The notes under the pieces are model-generated. The model ran no database searches. It saw nothing but the letters and a program-made list of their open reading frames with translations, and was not told the DNA's origin. A stretch of 64,000 nucleotides of DNA from Prevotella sp. E13-27 (GTDB taxonomy: Bacteria > Bacteroidota > Bacteroidia > Bacteroidales > Bacteroidaceae): contig NZ_JALPSC010000001.1 of the NCBI RefSeq assembly GCF_023217965.1, positions 806,001 through 870,000 of the forward strand. Direction: 5' to 3'. This document shows, one piece after another, positions 8,998-17,256 of the stretch; within the stretch, counting starts at the first letter, position 1, and every line of letters begins with the position of its first letter. A program made the position numbers and the translations under genes.

Positions 8998-10263
8998 TTA
9001 ATCTTCAATAGGTTCATTACACTCAGGACAAATCTTACTATCAGCAGGGATAGTTTCGCCACAGGTCGGGCAAATCATCGTATCAACATGTGGCTCACCG
9101 CTCAATGGCTCATGGCAGTAAGGGCATGTTTCCAAACCCTTTTCCACCTTTTCGCCACATATAGAGCAGTCGATATATTCTTTTGGTTTACGTTGCCACT
9201 CTCCACAATACTTGCACTTCTTGGCTATATCAAGTATTTCCTCACCACAAATCATGCAGGTTTTTGTATGTTCCTCAATGTCAAGTGCAAGATGTGAAGC
9301 GTGAAGTGGCTCGTTGCAGATAGGACAGCGTTCTAATCCTTTCTCAACCTTCTCACCACAGACAGAACACCTGATAAGTTCCTTGGGCTTCTCCTGTTCT
9401 GTCAGCCATTCACCACAATACCTGCATTTGATAGCAGACTGTTGGATTACCTCACCACAATACGGACAGGTCTTAGTTCCCTCTAAAGGTGTCTGCTTGG
9501 CAGTTTCCACAGGTTTCACTACTGGAGGAGGTGGAGGAGGTGTAGGCTGGGTCTTATGCTGGGACTGTTGTACTGGATTCTGTATTGATGGCTTTTGGTA
9601 TGTATTAACAATAAAAAGATTCGCCAATTTCTCGATTCGCCCTTTATGTCCCAAAACGAGTATGATCACGACGCCAATTCCTACATAGGTGAAAAACGGT
9701 ATCATAATGGAATCGCTCATATCACCAGTATAGGGATTGAACACGCCAGAAGTTGCACCATTGATTAAATGAGCCAAACCAGTCACTCCGGCACGAAGAG
9801 CAAGAACTACACAAACACCTTGCCCTATGATACCAGCCCACAGCACCTCCTTGGAATACTTGAACATGCCAAAGATATAGACACCATAAGCCACGACGCA
9901 TAGAATAAGACACCATAATGCCTTTGAATACTCACCATCTATGTTGTTGATCCATTGCTGAACTTCCGAAGTCCTTTCCCACGATGGCAGCACCCCTTCG
10001 TTTTCAGCAACACCACTAATTACCTCAGTAGCAGAACCAAATCCACCGCCCCAATTATTCAGGTCTCGATAGCTGTCAAGCTTGTAGATGATACCTACAG
10101 CTAAAGCAGCCAAGAGCAAACACATACAAGACAAAACAATCAGTGCCTTTGGCAAAGTTGCTGAAAGGTCTGCTCTGCCATAATGAGGATGGTTCTGAAG
10201 GATCTTTTTTGTTCCTACAGTGACTCCTATTAGAACTGCTATAATTAGGATGATGGTATTCAT
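8998..10263 (-). CDS. Polytopic membrane protein with five C-terminal zinc ribbons
   Basis: A 421-aa protein. The N-terminal half has about five membrane helices (near residues 3-20, 38-60, 116-135, 146-172 and 188-207). A proline-rich linker (six P in a row near 245) follows. The C-terminal 160 residues hold ten CxxC pairs (CPYC, CRYC, CSVC, CPIC, CMIC, CKYC, CSIC, CPYC, CPTC, CPEC), enough for five zinc ribbons. The order is reversed relative to its neighbours: membrane part first, ribbons last. It is probably the central membrane component of the set, with the ribbons in the cytoplasm. Confidence 0.75.
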   Translation of the reverse strand: MNTIILIIAVLIGVTVGTKKILQNHPHYGRADLSATLPKALIVLSCMCLLLAALAVGIIYKLDSYRDLNNWGGGFGSATEVISGVAENEGVLPSWERTSEVQQWINNIDGEYSKALWCLILCVVAYGVYIFGMFKYSKEVLWAGIIGQGVCVVLALRAGVTGLAHLINGATSGVFNPYTGDMSDSIMIPFFTYVGIGVVIILVLGHKGRIEKLANLFIVNTYQKPSIQNPVQQSQHKTQPTPPPPPPVVKPVETAKQTPLEGTKTCPYCGEVIQQSAIKCRYCGEWLTEQEKPKELIRCSVCGEKVEKGLERCPICNEPLHASHLALDIEEHTKTCMICGEEILDIAKKCKYCGEWQRKPKEYIDCSICGEKVEKGLETCPYCHEPLSGEPHVDTMICPTCGETIPADSKICPECNEPIED

Positions 10264-10275
10264 GCAGTCTTTACG

Positions 10276-10803
10276 CTATCTGTTGTTCGGATTAAAAACT
10301 ATCAGGTTATATTCGTTTTGTCTTGAACTATAGTGTAGGGTGAAAACACAATCCTCACCGATTTTCTTGTATTGCCATTCCTTGTCATTGCCAAAGGAGT
10401 CTGTTTTAGTGGTCTTAAAACCCATATCGCGTAGCTGAGACATCCACCCTTGCGCTGCATCTTTGCCATAAACAATAGTTTCTACCCTATACACATCCAT
10501 ATCACCAGGAAGATAGTATATGGAAACGCATGTTGATTGTCCCACTTTGGCATTGCTAATCTCTACCCATCCTTGACTTGCATTTGAACCTACAGACATG
10601 ACTTCCGCAGTACAATTCTTATAAAAGGCAGTTCCGTTACCCAGATCCAATTTCTTATAACCTGGCACACGTCCCATTGCCTGACAAGCAGCAGCATACT
10701 CTCTTGACATCATTTTAAGCATTTCTTTGGCACTCAGGAATTGTTGAGCACTCGCAGCTATTGAACACAACAATGCAATAGCGATAAAACACACCTTCTT
10801 CAT
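10276..10803 (-). CDS. Secreted 175-aa protein of zinc-ribbon operon
   Basis: The protein has a signal peptide at residues 1-19 (cleavage near ASA/QQ) and a soluble domain of about 155 residues with no recognised motif. It is exported, and probably periplasmic or extracellular. It lies between the five-ribbon membrane protein and a short zinc-ribbon membrane protein, with gaps of 12 and 7 bp, so it is part of the same transcript. It may be a ligand or partner of the extracytoplasmic domains, which is inference. Confidence 0.7.
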   Translation of the reverse strand: MKKVCFIAIALLCSIAASAQQFLSAKEMLKMMSREYAAACQAMGRVPGYKKLDLGNGTAFYKNCTAEVMSVGSNASQGWVEISNAKVGQSTCVSIYYLPGDMDVYRVETIVYGKDAAQGWMSQLRDMGFKTTKTDSFGNDKEWQYKKIGEDCVFTLHYSSRQNEYNLIVFNPNNR

Positions 10804-10810
10804 ATCGGTT

Positions 10811-11179
10811 TCAATTTATTGTAAATTCATCTATTTCTGGTTTGTCGTCTTGTTGTAAGTCGTAATCTTCATCTGGAAGTGTTAGTTCCGTAGAATTGTT
10901 CTCATTACCAGGATAGCTGTTATATTGCACAGGCTCATTACCTCCATTACTGGAATGAATTGAGAAGAAAACAACGAGGGCAATAATTAAAGCCCCAATC
11001 AGCATAAGAACTATTTTCTTGTTCGAGAAGATTGATTGTTTGGGGGCATTAGTTGAGATATTAGTTGGTTGCTGCATCACCGTGTTATTAGCATCAAGCC
11101 ACTTACCACAATGCCTACACTTCTTTGCAACTGCTTTTATTTCACCTCCGCAATAGGGACATTTTTTAGTTTCTTCCAT
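10811..11179 (-). CDS. Zinc-ribbon membrane protein with acidic tail
   Basis: A 122-aa protein. It has the shared ribbon at residues 7-28 (CPYC, CRHC), a Q/N/T-rich linker, a membrane helix at about 53-72, and then an acidic Asn/Asp/Glu-rich extracytoplasmic tail of about 50 residues. It has no catalytic motif. At the DNA level the first 90 bp are close to the starts of the genes at 8163, 8992 and 7901, which suggests recent duplication or exchange. Confidence 0.75.
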   Translation of the reverse strand: MEETKKCPYCGGEIKAVAKKCRHCGKWLDANNTVMQQPTNISTNAPKQSIFSNKKIVLMLIGALIIALVVFFSIHSSNGGNEPVQYNSYPGNENNSTELTLPDEDYDLQQDDKPEIDEFTIN

Positions 11180-11192
11180 GTCTATTACTCTT

Positions 11193-11726
11193 TTAGAATG
11201 AACGACCAGCTAATTTTTCACCGCAATATGGGCAAATATCAAGACTTGCATCTGCTTCTTCTCCACAGATAGAGCAACGAATCATAACCTTCTTGGGCTT
11301 ATCCAACCATTCGCCACAATACTTACATTTCTTCGCTACTTCCAAAATCTCTTCGCCACAATACGGACACCGTTTTGTAGGTTTGCTGCTTGAAGAAGAT
11401 GTGGAATTGTTGGCTTGTGTTGGTGTGTATTGGGGACGTGGTTGTTGATATGAAGTCTGTTGCGGCTGCTGATAGCTATGAAAGCTACCCTTAAAATACT
11501 TTTTGTTGTATTCTGCATTAAATGCGTCATCATCCATTGAAAAGAGCTTAATAGCATCTATTATACAGACAATTAGAATAATTATTGGAATGATGACAGT
11601 CCAGAACCCTGCTATCAATGCAGCTAAATACCACCAGCCTTCTGTTGTCTTACCCAGATAGAACTTGTGAGCACCAAATCCTCCTAAAAGGAAGGCTAAT
11701 AAAGCAGCGGTATTTTTATCTTTCAT
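11193..11726 (-). CDS. TM2-domain protein with C-terminal zinc ribbons
   Basis: A 177-aa protein and first gene of the operon. Residues 1-65 form a TM2 domain: two membrane helices with the LGGFGAHKFYLGKTTEGW signature and a following aspartate in the second helix. A Q/P/S-rich linker leads to two zinc ribbons at about 117-172 (CPYC, CKYC, CSIC, CPYC). TM2 proteins are small membrane proteins of uncertain role. Joining TM2 to the same ribbon found in its operon partners links it to their function. Confidence 0.8.
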   Translation of the reverse strand: MKDKNTAALLAFLLGGFGAHKFYLGKTTEGWWYLAALIAGFWTVIIPIIILIVCIIDAIKLFSMDDDAFNAEYNKKYFKGSFHSYQQPQQTSYQQPRPQYTPTQANNSTSSSSSKPTKRCPYCGEEILEVAKKCKYCGEWLDKPKKVMIRCSICGEEADASLDICPYCGEKLAGRSF

Positions 11727-11860
11727 ACCTATTGTTTAGACTTATATCTTGCCAAGTCAAGCCCAAACAAGGCATGTTTATATTCGATGTTTCGTTATAT
11801 ATACGAAAAGTGTGGGCCTCTTACATCACTCATCCCACTCCCAGGTCTCGCATTACCTCT

Positions 11861-12088
11861 CTAGTCAGGACAAGCAATGCGAACACCCACACCGAATATG
11901 ATTATTTCTGCCACACCGATATATTGAATAACGATGCCACAGCACAGAATCATACCCAGAGTGGTGTCACAATTGCCTTTTTGACTAGAGATTCTTCCGT
12001 TTCCGGCCTTATCCTTCCAAGTTGCGAGTTTGGGAGTCAAATCAGCGTAGTAACACCAATCAGTATTATATGCGTTCTGCCTATCCAT
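11861..12088 (-). CDS. Small hypothetical protein with hydrophobic C-terminus
   Basis: A 75-aa reading frame starting at the ATG at 12088. The C-terminal half contains a hydrophobic stretch (LGMILCCGIVIQYIGVAEI). Support for a real gene comes from a perfect TACCTTTG promoter box 26 bp upstream of this ATG (12115-12122, minus strand). An earlier in-frame start would lie inside or above that box. No family was recognised. It sits between the zinc-ribbon operon and the WYL regulon, and it does not have the regulon's operator. Confidence 0.4.
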   Translation of the reverse strand: MDRQNAYNTDWCYYADLTPKLATWKDKAGNGRISSQKGNCDTTLGMILCCGIVIQYIGVAEIIIFGVGVRIACPD

Positions 12089-12114
12089 ACAAACGGTAGT
12101 GCAGTCTGCGACTG

Positions 12115-12122
12115 CAAAGGTA
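12115..12122 (-). promoter_or_regulatory. TAnnTTTG promoter box
   Basis: The minus strand reads TACCTTTG, matching the Bacteroidota -7 consensus, 26 bp before the ATG at 12088. The shared 19-bp operator of the neighbouring units is absent at the expected spacing. Confidence 0.5.
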
Positions 12123-12216
12123 AGCAAAAAAAGTCAAATATCGTTCTCTTTGCTCTGAAAACACAGTAAATAAAGGCATTTTTAACTCCATTATGCACAT
12201 TTGCGGCCTTTTGAGC

Positions 12217-12247
12217 AAAAAGAAAGGCACATCATTATTGACATGCC
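12217..12247 (-). terminator. Rho-independent terminator of the W-repeat/DUF6140 unit
   Basis: On the minus strand GGCATGTCA pairs with TGATGTGCC around an ATAA loop (two G-T wobbles), followed by TTTCTTTTT. It lies 24 bp after the stop of the DUF6140-like gene and closes the leftmost unit of the WYL regulon. Confidence 0.75.
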
Positions 12248-12271
12248 TCTCCTAATAGATTGGGGAGTTTC

Positions 12272-12505
12272 TTATCCCATCCTCACGCAATCGAAGTACG
12301 ACCGATTCATGTGGCTTGGGTCAATCTCAATCCCGTACTTACTCTTAAAGAGCTGTGCTAGCATAGGATGTTCGCGGGTCTGACCAAGAGGAGGTGTTGA
12401 AGATGCTGTGCTTGTCTCAACAAACATCCCTTTCTCAATCTTCTGACTTTTGTTCTTGCAAGGAGCATTAGTGCTGTTCTTTGCCGAAATTTTCCAGAGT
12501 GCCAT
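12272..12505 (-). CDS. DUF6140-like small protein
   Basis: A 77-aa protein starting MALWKISAKN with a KIEKGMFVET segment and a C-terminal LFKSKYGIEID stretch. This layout, a short beta start, a KGM-VE motif, then a helix ending in YGI(D/E), fits the DUF6140 family of small Bacteroidota proteins. The function is unknown. It follows the W-repeat protein gene by 28 bp, shares its operator-controlled promoter at 13104-13139, and ends at a strong terminator, so the two form one unit. Confidence 0.65.
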   Translation of the reverse strand: MALWKISAKNSTNAPCKNKSQKIEKGMFVETSTASSTPPLGQTREHPMLAQLFKSKYGIEIDPSHMNRSYFDCVRMG

Positions 12506-12533
12506 AATGATAATGTTTAAGTGAATAACTATG

Positions 12534-13058
12534 TTAAGCAGTAATCTCGCAGATTAACTGTTTTTTCTGCTGGTTGACAATCTCATTCCACAACCTAGAA
12601 TTCTGGAGTTTGGAGGCTGGTATATAGTCCTTGTATCTCTCGTAGAACTCAATGCCCTTCTCGTCATAGAGGCTGCAATTATAACGGTCGATGATTTCCT
12701 CCCAATTCCATTTGTCGGCATACTTTTCCAAAAGCTCATGTGTAAGTTCCAGGCTACTGTTCTCTGACAATTCAGCCCAGTTCCACTTGTCCTTGAATGC
12801 GTCGATAATAGCTTCTGTTAGTGTTTCCGTCTCAGCGTTTCTAGAAAACTTGTCCCAATCAATACGATTCTTGAATTTTTGAATCATCGGAATCGTCCAG
12901 AGAATGTTGGTATTCTCTGACACCTCGTGCCAGTCTACCTTGTCCTGGTACTTTTCCAATAAGCTCTCAGACCAGTTGTAGTTTCCTGAAAGCTCTTTCC
13001 ATGCTTCATCTGTGGAGATCTTCTGCATGAATTCATTACTTAATGCCTTTGTTGCCAT
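12534..13058 (-). CDS. W-repeat protein (degenerate LSxN/W repeats)
   Basis: A 174-aa protein built from about four or five repeats of roughly 26-30 residues with the pattern W-x-x-(L/V/F)S-x-N and (L/I)LEKY-x-D-K-(V/W)-(D/N)W, for example DKVDWHEVSEN and DKWNWAELSEN. Repeat proteins of this type are common in Bacteroidota and are of unknown function, probably protein-binding scaffolds. It is the first gene of a two-gene unit behind the regulon's shared control module. The start at 13058 leaves a 5' leader of roughly 40 nt from the predicted start site. Confidence 0.7.
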   Translation of the reverse strand: MATKALSNEFMQKISTDEAWKELSGNYNWSESLLEKYQDKVDWHEVSENTNILWTIPMIQKFKNRIDWDKFSRNAETETLTEAIIDAFKDKWNWAELSENSSLELTHELLEKYADKWNWEEIIDRYNCSLYDEKGIEFYERYKDYIPASKLQNSRLWNEIVNQQKKQLICEITA

Positions 13059-13103
13059 AATACAAAATGATTAAATGTTATACTGTTTGTTACCTAGATA
13101 ATG

Positions 13104-13139
13104 CAAAGGTAAAGTTTGCTTATGCCGAATGGAGGCACA
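13104..13139 (-). promoter_or_regulatory. Regulon control module A (operator plus promoter)
   Basis: The minus strand holds TGTGCC, 7 bp, GGCATA (13121-13139), then 9 bp and a TACCTTTG box (13104-13111). A T/A-rich tract lies upstream. The order and spacing are identical to four other modules in the window. It controls the W-repeat/DUF6140 unit. Confidence 0.8.
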
Positions 13140-13151
13140 ACTTTTATTTTT

Positions 13152-14801
13152 TTACAAGCAGAACCCGATTTTTCTTGTTCCTTTTGCTTCAAGCCTCTCG
13201 CTTTCACAATAAGCGGACAGTTCTTCTATGATATTCTCAGGATCTCCATGAAGGATATTCCCAATGGTATAATGCCGGGCAATATTCTCTATCTGACCGC
13301 CGCTGAAATCATACTTAGCAGCCAATACCCTTGCTTCCTCTTCCTTCAGGACTGGTATCATTTCGCGCCACATGCTTATACGAGCTTCCACGGTTGGTTT
13401 CTCGAACTTGATTTTGTAGAGGAATCGACGCTCAAAGGCTTTATCCATGTTCTGTGCCAGGTTAGTTGTGGCAATGAGGATTCCATCAAGCGTTTCCATT
13501 TCCTGAAGGATAATGTTCTGGATAGAGTTTTCCATCTTGTCAACAGCCTTTTCAGCACCTTCTTGACGCTTACCAATAACTGCATCAGCCTCGTTGAATA
13601 GCAGTATGGGGGCAATGTTACTCTCCTTGACTTTTGCACGGTAATTGTCGAATACTTGCTTAATGTTCTTTTCACTCTCGCCCACCCACATGCTTTTTAT
13701 CTGTGATATGTTGACTTGAAGAATGTCTCGCCCTGTCTGTCTAGCTAGTTGTAGCACGGTCTCGGTCTTGCCAGTTCCTGCGGATCCATAGAAAAGACAA
13801 GTAAACCCACAACGGAAGCCTGTCTCTTTCATTCTTGCATGAACTTGCTTATACTGTTCTTCGTCTAAGAGCTTGCCCAATTCGGTTATCTGAGAACCAA
13901 TCTTCTCTCCGTAGAATAATTTTTTGGGGATAATATCTTCTGACCTGACCATATCACCACGTTTTCTATTCTGGGTCATGGAGGAAAGGCCAAGTTCGTC
14001 AAACAGTTCTCGCTTTGCCTCAGAAGTCATCCTCATTGAGTCTCTGTTTACGAATCCATCTTCATTGTTATGCTCTATCAGTTTCTCTTCAAACAGGATA
14101 TGATCACCGTTGTTTAGTCTCTGTTTCAAGTAGGATTTGTCATGCCTGTATTCATAGAGAAATTCAACATCACGGTATCTGATATTGTCATCATTGTTGT
14201 TAACAAACAGATGAGAGAACAGAATCAACAACATTTCTTCATGTTCCTCAAAGTCATAGCTCTTAACTTTCTGAACAAATACCAGTTGGTCGTTACAATT
14301 GAAAAGATGATGTATCTTCTCAACTGTTGCTTCATACTTCAACTCTTTGCTTTCACGCATATTGAAGATGTCCTCTAATTCTGCAAATAGTTCATGGCAT
14401 GATAAGCCTGAACAATCTTTGGGAACATACATTTCATCTTTCTTGAACGCCTCGATTACTTCAATTGGAACTCTATATGTTATACTGTTGCTATCACGGC
14501 AGCACCTTACAAGTTCCCTCTTTTCCAACACGTCAATGTCTGACATGTATCGTAGAATCCTAGTGGTTCGGCAATCCAGGAACTTACCAAAGTCACTAAT
14601 TGAAATGCTGGTGTCAGAACTGTTATCAATAAACAGTGCCATCATCACGCTCTGCTCCTTGGTAAGTTTCATCTTATCGGACACATATTTAATATATCTG
14701 TCAGCCTTTCGGTAGAACTCGCTACTAAGTCCTGTACCCTTTGCTTTTTCCATAATCTGCTCTACTGCTGTGAGCAAATCCAATTTCTTTCCTGCTGCCA
14801 T
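13152..14801 (-). CDS. AAA+ ATPase with N-terminal winged-helix-like region
   Basis: A 549-aa protein. The N-terminal 250 residues are helical with an HTH-like segment (KLTKEQSVMMALF, then ISISDFGKFLDC). The C-terminal half is a classical AAA+ module: Walker A GSAGTGKT (about 339-346), Walker B LLFNEAD (about 400-406), sensor-1 ATTN, and an arginine-finger-like FERRFLYKI. Walker B has Asn where Asp is usual, although the catalytic Glu is kept. The start ATG at 14801 was chosen because the upstream in-frame TTG at 14843 lies inside the promoter box. It is a single-gene unit with regulon module B and could act as a remodeller or defence ATPase. Confidence 0.8.
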   Translation of the reverse strand: MAAGKKLDLLTAVEQIMEKAKGTGLSSEFYRKADRYIKYVSDKMKLTKEQSVMMALFIDNSSDTSISISDFGKFLDCRTTRILRYMSDIDVLEKRELVRCCRDSNSITYRVPIEVIEAFKKDEMYVPKDCSGLSCHELFAELEDIFNMRESKELKYEATVEKIHHLFNCNDQLVFVQKVKSYDFEEHEEMLLILFSHLFVNNNDDNIRYRDVEFLYEYRHDKSYLKQRLNNGDHILFEEKLIEHNNEDGFVNRDSMRMTSEAKRELFDELGLSSMTQNRKRGDMVRSEDIIPKKLFYGEKIGSQITELGKLLDEEQYKQVHARMKETGFRCGFTCLFYGSAGTGKTETVLQLARQTGRDILQVNISQIKSMWVGESEKNIKQVFDNYRAKVKESNIAPILLFNEADAVIGKRQEGAEKAVDKMENSIQNIILQEMETLDGILIATTNLAQNMDKAFERRFLYKIKFEKPTVEARISMWREMIPVLKEEEARVLAAKYDFSGGQIENIARHYTIGNILHGDPENIIEELSAYCESERLEAKGTRKIGFCL

Positions 14802-14840
14802 TTTCTTATGCCTTTTTTGTTCATGTGAATTATTATGGCA

Positions 14841-14876
14841 CAAAGTTACGAGCGAGATATGCCGTTTAGGGGCATA
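14841..14876 (-). promoter_or_regulatory. Regulon control module B
   Basis: The minus strand has a perfect inverted repeat TATGCC-N7-GGCATA (14858-14876), 9 bp, then TAACTTTG (14841-14848). This is the most symmetric of the five copies. It drives the AAA+ gene, whose start lies 40 bp downstream. Confidence 0.85.
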
Positions 14877-15393
14877 GGTTGGAAAAATTTGGGGAAACGA
14901 ATAAAAAAACTGTCTTTTTCTTTTCTATGGCATCTTTTTCAACCTTAGAAAGAACCCGTGAAATATCGGTTTCATCCTCCCACCACATTTTCGCCACATC
15001 ATCCACGAGAATGATATTAAAGCTACAATTGGCTAAAGACAGCCAGCCATCGCCATCGAATTGAACATAATTTGACCAAAAAGATCCATTCGGTAAATAA
15101 TCATTTAGCTCTTCTGGATGCCACAGAAAGCCATGAGTTTTATATTCTGACAGTTCTTGCTCTAGCCAATTGTATTCAAGTTCGTCAGTTGCGCTTTCAA
15201 GACAGTCCTTTCTTACCAGAGAGAACACTTCGTTTTGTATTTCCTTCTTGGCATAGGTTAGTACGGTTAAAGGCTGACCTAAGTCTATACCTATTTCATA
15301 GATAAAACTGCTAACATCCACTACAGGTTGACTTGACCTAACAAGCCATAAGCCAGGCTGGATGACCTTCTCAAATGAATCAACGATTTCCAT
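14866..15393 (-). CDS. Orphan 175-aa protein of the WYL regulon
   Basis: The protein starts at the ATG at 15393 (MEIVDSFEKV); the in-frame GTG three codons earlier is less likely. No family was recognised. Visible features are a hydrophobic beta strand ending in aspartates (NIILVDDVAKMWW) that looks like a Walker-B or Rossmann strand, and a final strand KTVFLFVSPN. There is no P-loop, so any nucleotide-binding fold would be degenerate. It forms its own transcription unit behind module C. Its 3' end overlaps module B (14858-14876) of the AAA+ gene. Confidence 0.65.
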   Translation of the reverse strand: MEIVDSFEKVIQPGLWLVRSSQPVVDVSSFIYEIGIDLGQPLTVLTYAKKEIQNEVFSLVRKDCLESATDELEYNWLEQELSEYKTHGFLWHPEELNDYLPNGSFWSNYVQFDGDGWLSLANCSFNIILVDDVAKMWWEDETDISRVLSKVEKDAIEKKKTVFLFVSPNFSNLCP

Positions 15394-15413
15394 ACTATAC
15401 ACGTTTTATTGTG

Positions 15414-15449
15414 CAAAAATAAAATGGAGCTATGCCGTTTTGGGGCACA
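15414..15449 (-). promoter_or_regulatory. Regulon control module C
   Basis: The minus strand reads TGTGCC-N7-GGCATA (15431-15449), 9 bp, then TATTTTTG (15414-15421). It has the same geometry as modules A, B, D and E. It drives the orphan 175-aa gene, whose ATG lies 21 bp after the box. Confidence 0.8.
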
Positions 15450-15480
15450 ACTCCTTAAAAAAGAATTGTTTATCTTCAAA

Positions 15481-17256
15481 TCATTCTATGTCGTAGGATT
15501 TCACTAGCAAATCATACATTTTTGCTTGGTGGGCGTTCTTTACGTCAACTTTCCAGCCTGAAGGTGACTTCTCCGCATCAAGATACATTAGATACATTTT
15601 GATACTTTGTAGTGCATGATTGTGAGCTTGATCCATGATTCTTGCAAATTTGACTGTCACTGGATCGTCGCTTTGTTGAGAGTTGAAGCTTTGCGAAATC
15701 ATTGCAAGATTGCCAAATGAGTGTATATCCTCATTATCCCATACGTCATTGTTTTCTTGATGTTGAGGATGAAGATGCTCAATGGATCTGTTTGCCCTAA
15801 ACACATACTCGTCAATAATTTGTTTCTCTTCTTCTGTCAAATCAAATTCTTCCTTTCGCTCCCACAAATAGTAGTCCAATCTCCAGAACCAATATCTGTC
15901 TATTCCATTGTCATAAGTCATTTCGCTTACGTCAGTTGGAAGAGTGTGAAGAGAGTTGTCTATCTCTTTTATCCACAGCAACAAGTGGTTTGTATCTTGT
16001 ACTTGTTCCTTATGCAGTCTTTCCAAAGTAGGTTTCAGCCAGTTATAAAAGGGAGTTTGAGATACATACAGCATGGACTGATATTGCTTCAAAGCTTCTG
16101 CTGATGACCCTCTCTTGAAAACGATGTCATATTTGTTAGCGTTCTCGTCACCCTCTTTGTAAACAATATAATAGTCAAGCAACAAGCGATAGAATAAAAG
16201 CTGATTGTAAAAGTCTTGCTTGTCTGGGATAGGATGTAAATCGTATATCTTCAACAACTCATTTCGATAGAACGAATAGGATCCTGAAAGATCCAAGTGC
16301 AGGTCAATGACCATCATTAAGAACTCCGGAAATGTGATAAAACTCCGTTCTCCTGTTTCAGTAAACGACTGTTTGAAGTCCTGTTGCTTGGCTTCAATAC
16401 TACCAATCTCATTATTGTCTTCTGAGTCATAAGAACTCTCGCACAATTCAAATGCTTCATCATATTTGTGGCTTCTACACAATCCAATGGCATGTTCGTA
16501 CTTGGAACGATAATCTTCCTCCAGGTCTTTTTCGTCTCGTTTTATTATAGGACGATTAAGGTCACAAACGGCATTCCATATTCGCGTAAGATGCTCTTTG
16601 TTGTCCTCGCCTTGCATTAGCCGTACTTTCAAAATCTCATGTTGTTCCAAGCCTTTGCCCCCTGCATTCATGGCTTCAAAGTATTTGTTAAGCGAAGCAG
16701 GGTTGTTTGCGTATGATGCAGGCAACTCAGAAAAGAAGAACGACATTCTACAATAAACACTCTTTGCAAAAGCTTTTCGCTGATCTTCGGTGGAGAATTG
16801 AGAAACCATGAAGTCTGATATTACTTGTTTTCCCTCCTCCATTTTCCTATTAGGATCAATCACCTCTGCCTGACCATTTATCACAGCTGCAAGGTATTCA
16901 TTATCTTTTGTTCTTGAAATGAATCTCAGCCTCTTTCCATCGTCTAAGAAGTTATTCCATTCTTGATAATAATGTCGCAAGACAATGGCTACAAGTGTCA
17001 TTACCGTAAATCTTTGTTGGCCATCAATTAGATCATAATGATTGCCTGACTTGATACATGACAGCATCCCCAAGTAATAAGGAGTACCATCATCATGGGA
17101 CGGCTCAAAGTGATTCTTAAGGTCGTAAAGCAATCCTATGACCTGTTCTTCTCCCCAGGAGAACAAACGCTGATAGAGAGGAATGGAAAAAGATAATTTT
17201 TCCTCTACAATCTTTTCTGGTGTATATCTATAGGTATTCATTGTTATACTTATCAA
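15481..17256 (-). CDS. DUF262-DUF1524 (GmrSD-like) protein
   Basis: A 591-aa protein. The N-terminal DUF262 domain has IPLYQR (25-30) and DGQQR (78-82), the nucleotide-binding and hydrolysis signature of GmrS/DndB-like fold proteins. A helical middle follows. The C-terminal DUF1524 HNH-type nuclease has SIEHLHPQ (about 491-498) and FGNLAMIS (about 514-521). This is the architecture of fused GmrSD, BrxU and SspE type restriction proteins, which cut modified or foreign DNA under nucleotide control. It overlaps the upstream DUF262 gene by 29 bp. The in-frame ATG at 17241 is an alternative start. It is the last gene of the WYL operon. Confidence 0.85.
   Translation of the reverse strand: MISITMNTYRYTPEKIVEEKLSFSIPLYQRLFSWGEEQVIGLLYDLKNHFEPSHDDGTPYYLGMLSCIKSGNHYDLIDGQQRFTVMTLVAIVLRHYYQEWNNFLDDGKRLRFISRTKDNEYLAAVINGQAEVIDPNRKMEEGKQVISDFMVSQFSTEDQRKAFAKSVYCRMSFFFSELPASYANNPASLNKYFEAMNAGGKGLEQHEILKVRLMQGEDNKEHLTRIWNAVCDLNRPIIKRDEKDLEEDYRSKYEHAIGLCRSHKYDEAFELCESSYDSEDNNEIGSIEAKQQDFKQSFTETGERSFITFPEFLMMVIDLHLDLSGSYSFYRNELLKIYDLHPIPDKQDFYNQLLFYRLLLDYYIVYKEGDENANKYDIVFKRGSSAEALKQYQSMLYVSQTPFYNWLKPTLERLHKEQVQDTNHLLLWIKEIDNSLHTLPTDVSEMTYDNGIDRYWFWRLDYYLWERKEEFDLTEEEKQIIDEYVFRANRSIEHLHPQHQENNDVWDNEDIHSFGNLAMISQSFNSQQSDDPVTVKFARIMDQAHNHALQSIKMYLMYLDAEKSPSGWKVDVKNAHQAKMYDLLVKSYDIE

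Noticed and set aside
11618..12169. 183-codon plus-strand frame
   Set aside because: It starts within the TM2 gene on the other strand and has low-quality composition. The minus-strand frame with a matching promoter box is preferred.
13116..13601. 161-codon plus-strand frame opposite the AAA+ gene
   Set aside because: It is the antisense shadow of a well-supported AAA+ gene with clear motifs.
14801..14843. TTG start giving 14 extra residues on the AAA+ protein
   Set aside because: The TTG is part of the TAACTTTG promoter box, so it would lie upstream of the transcription start.
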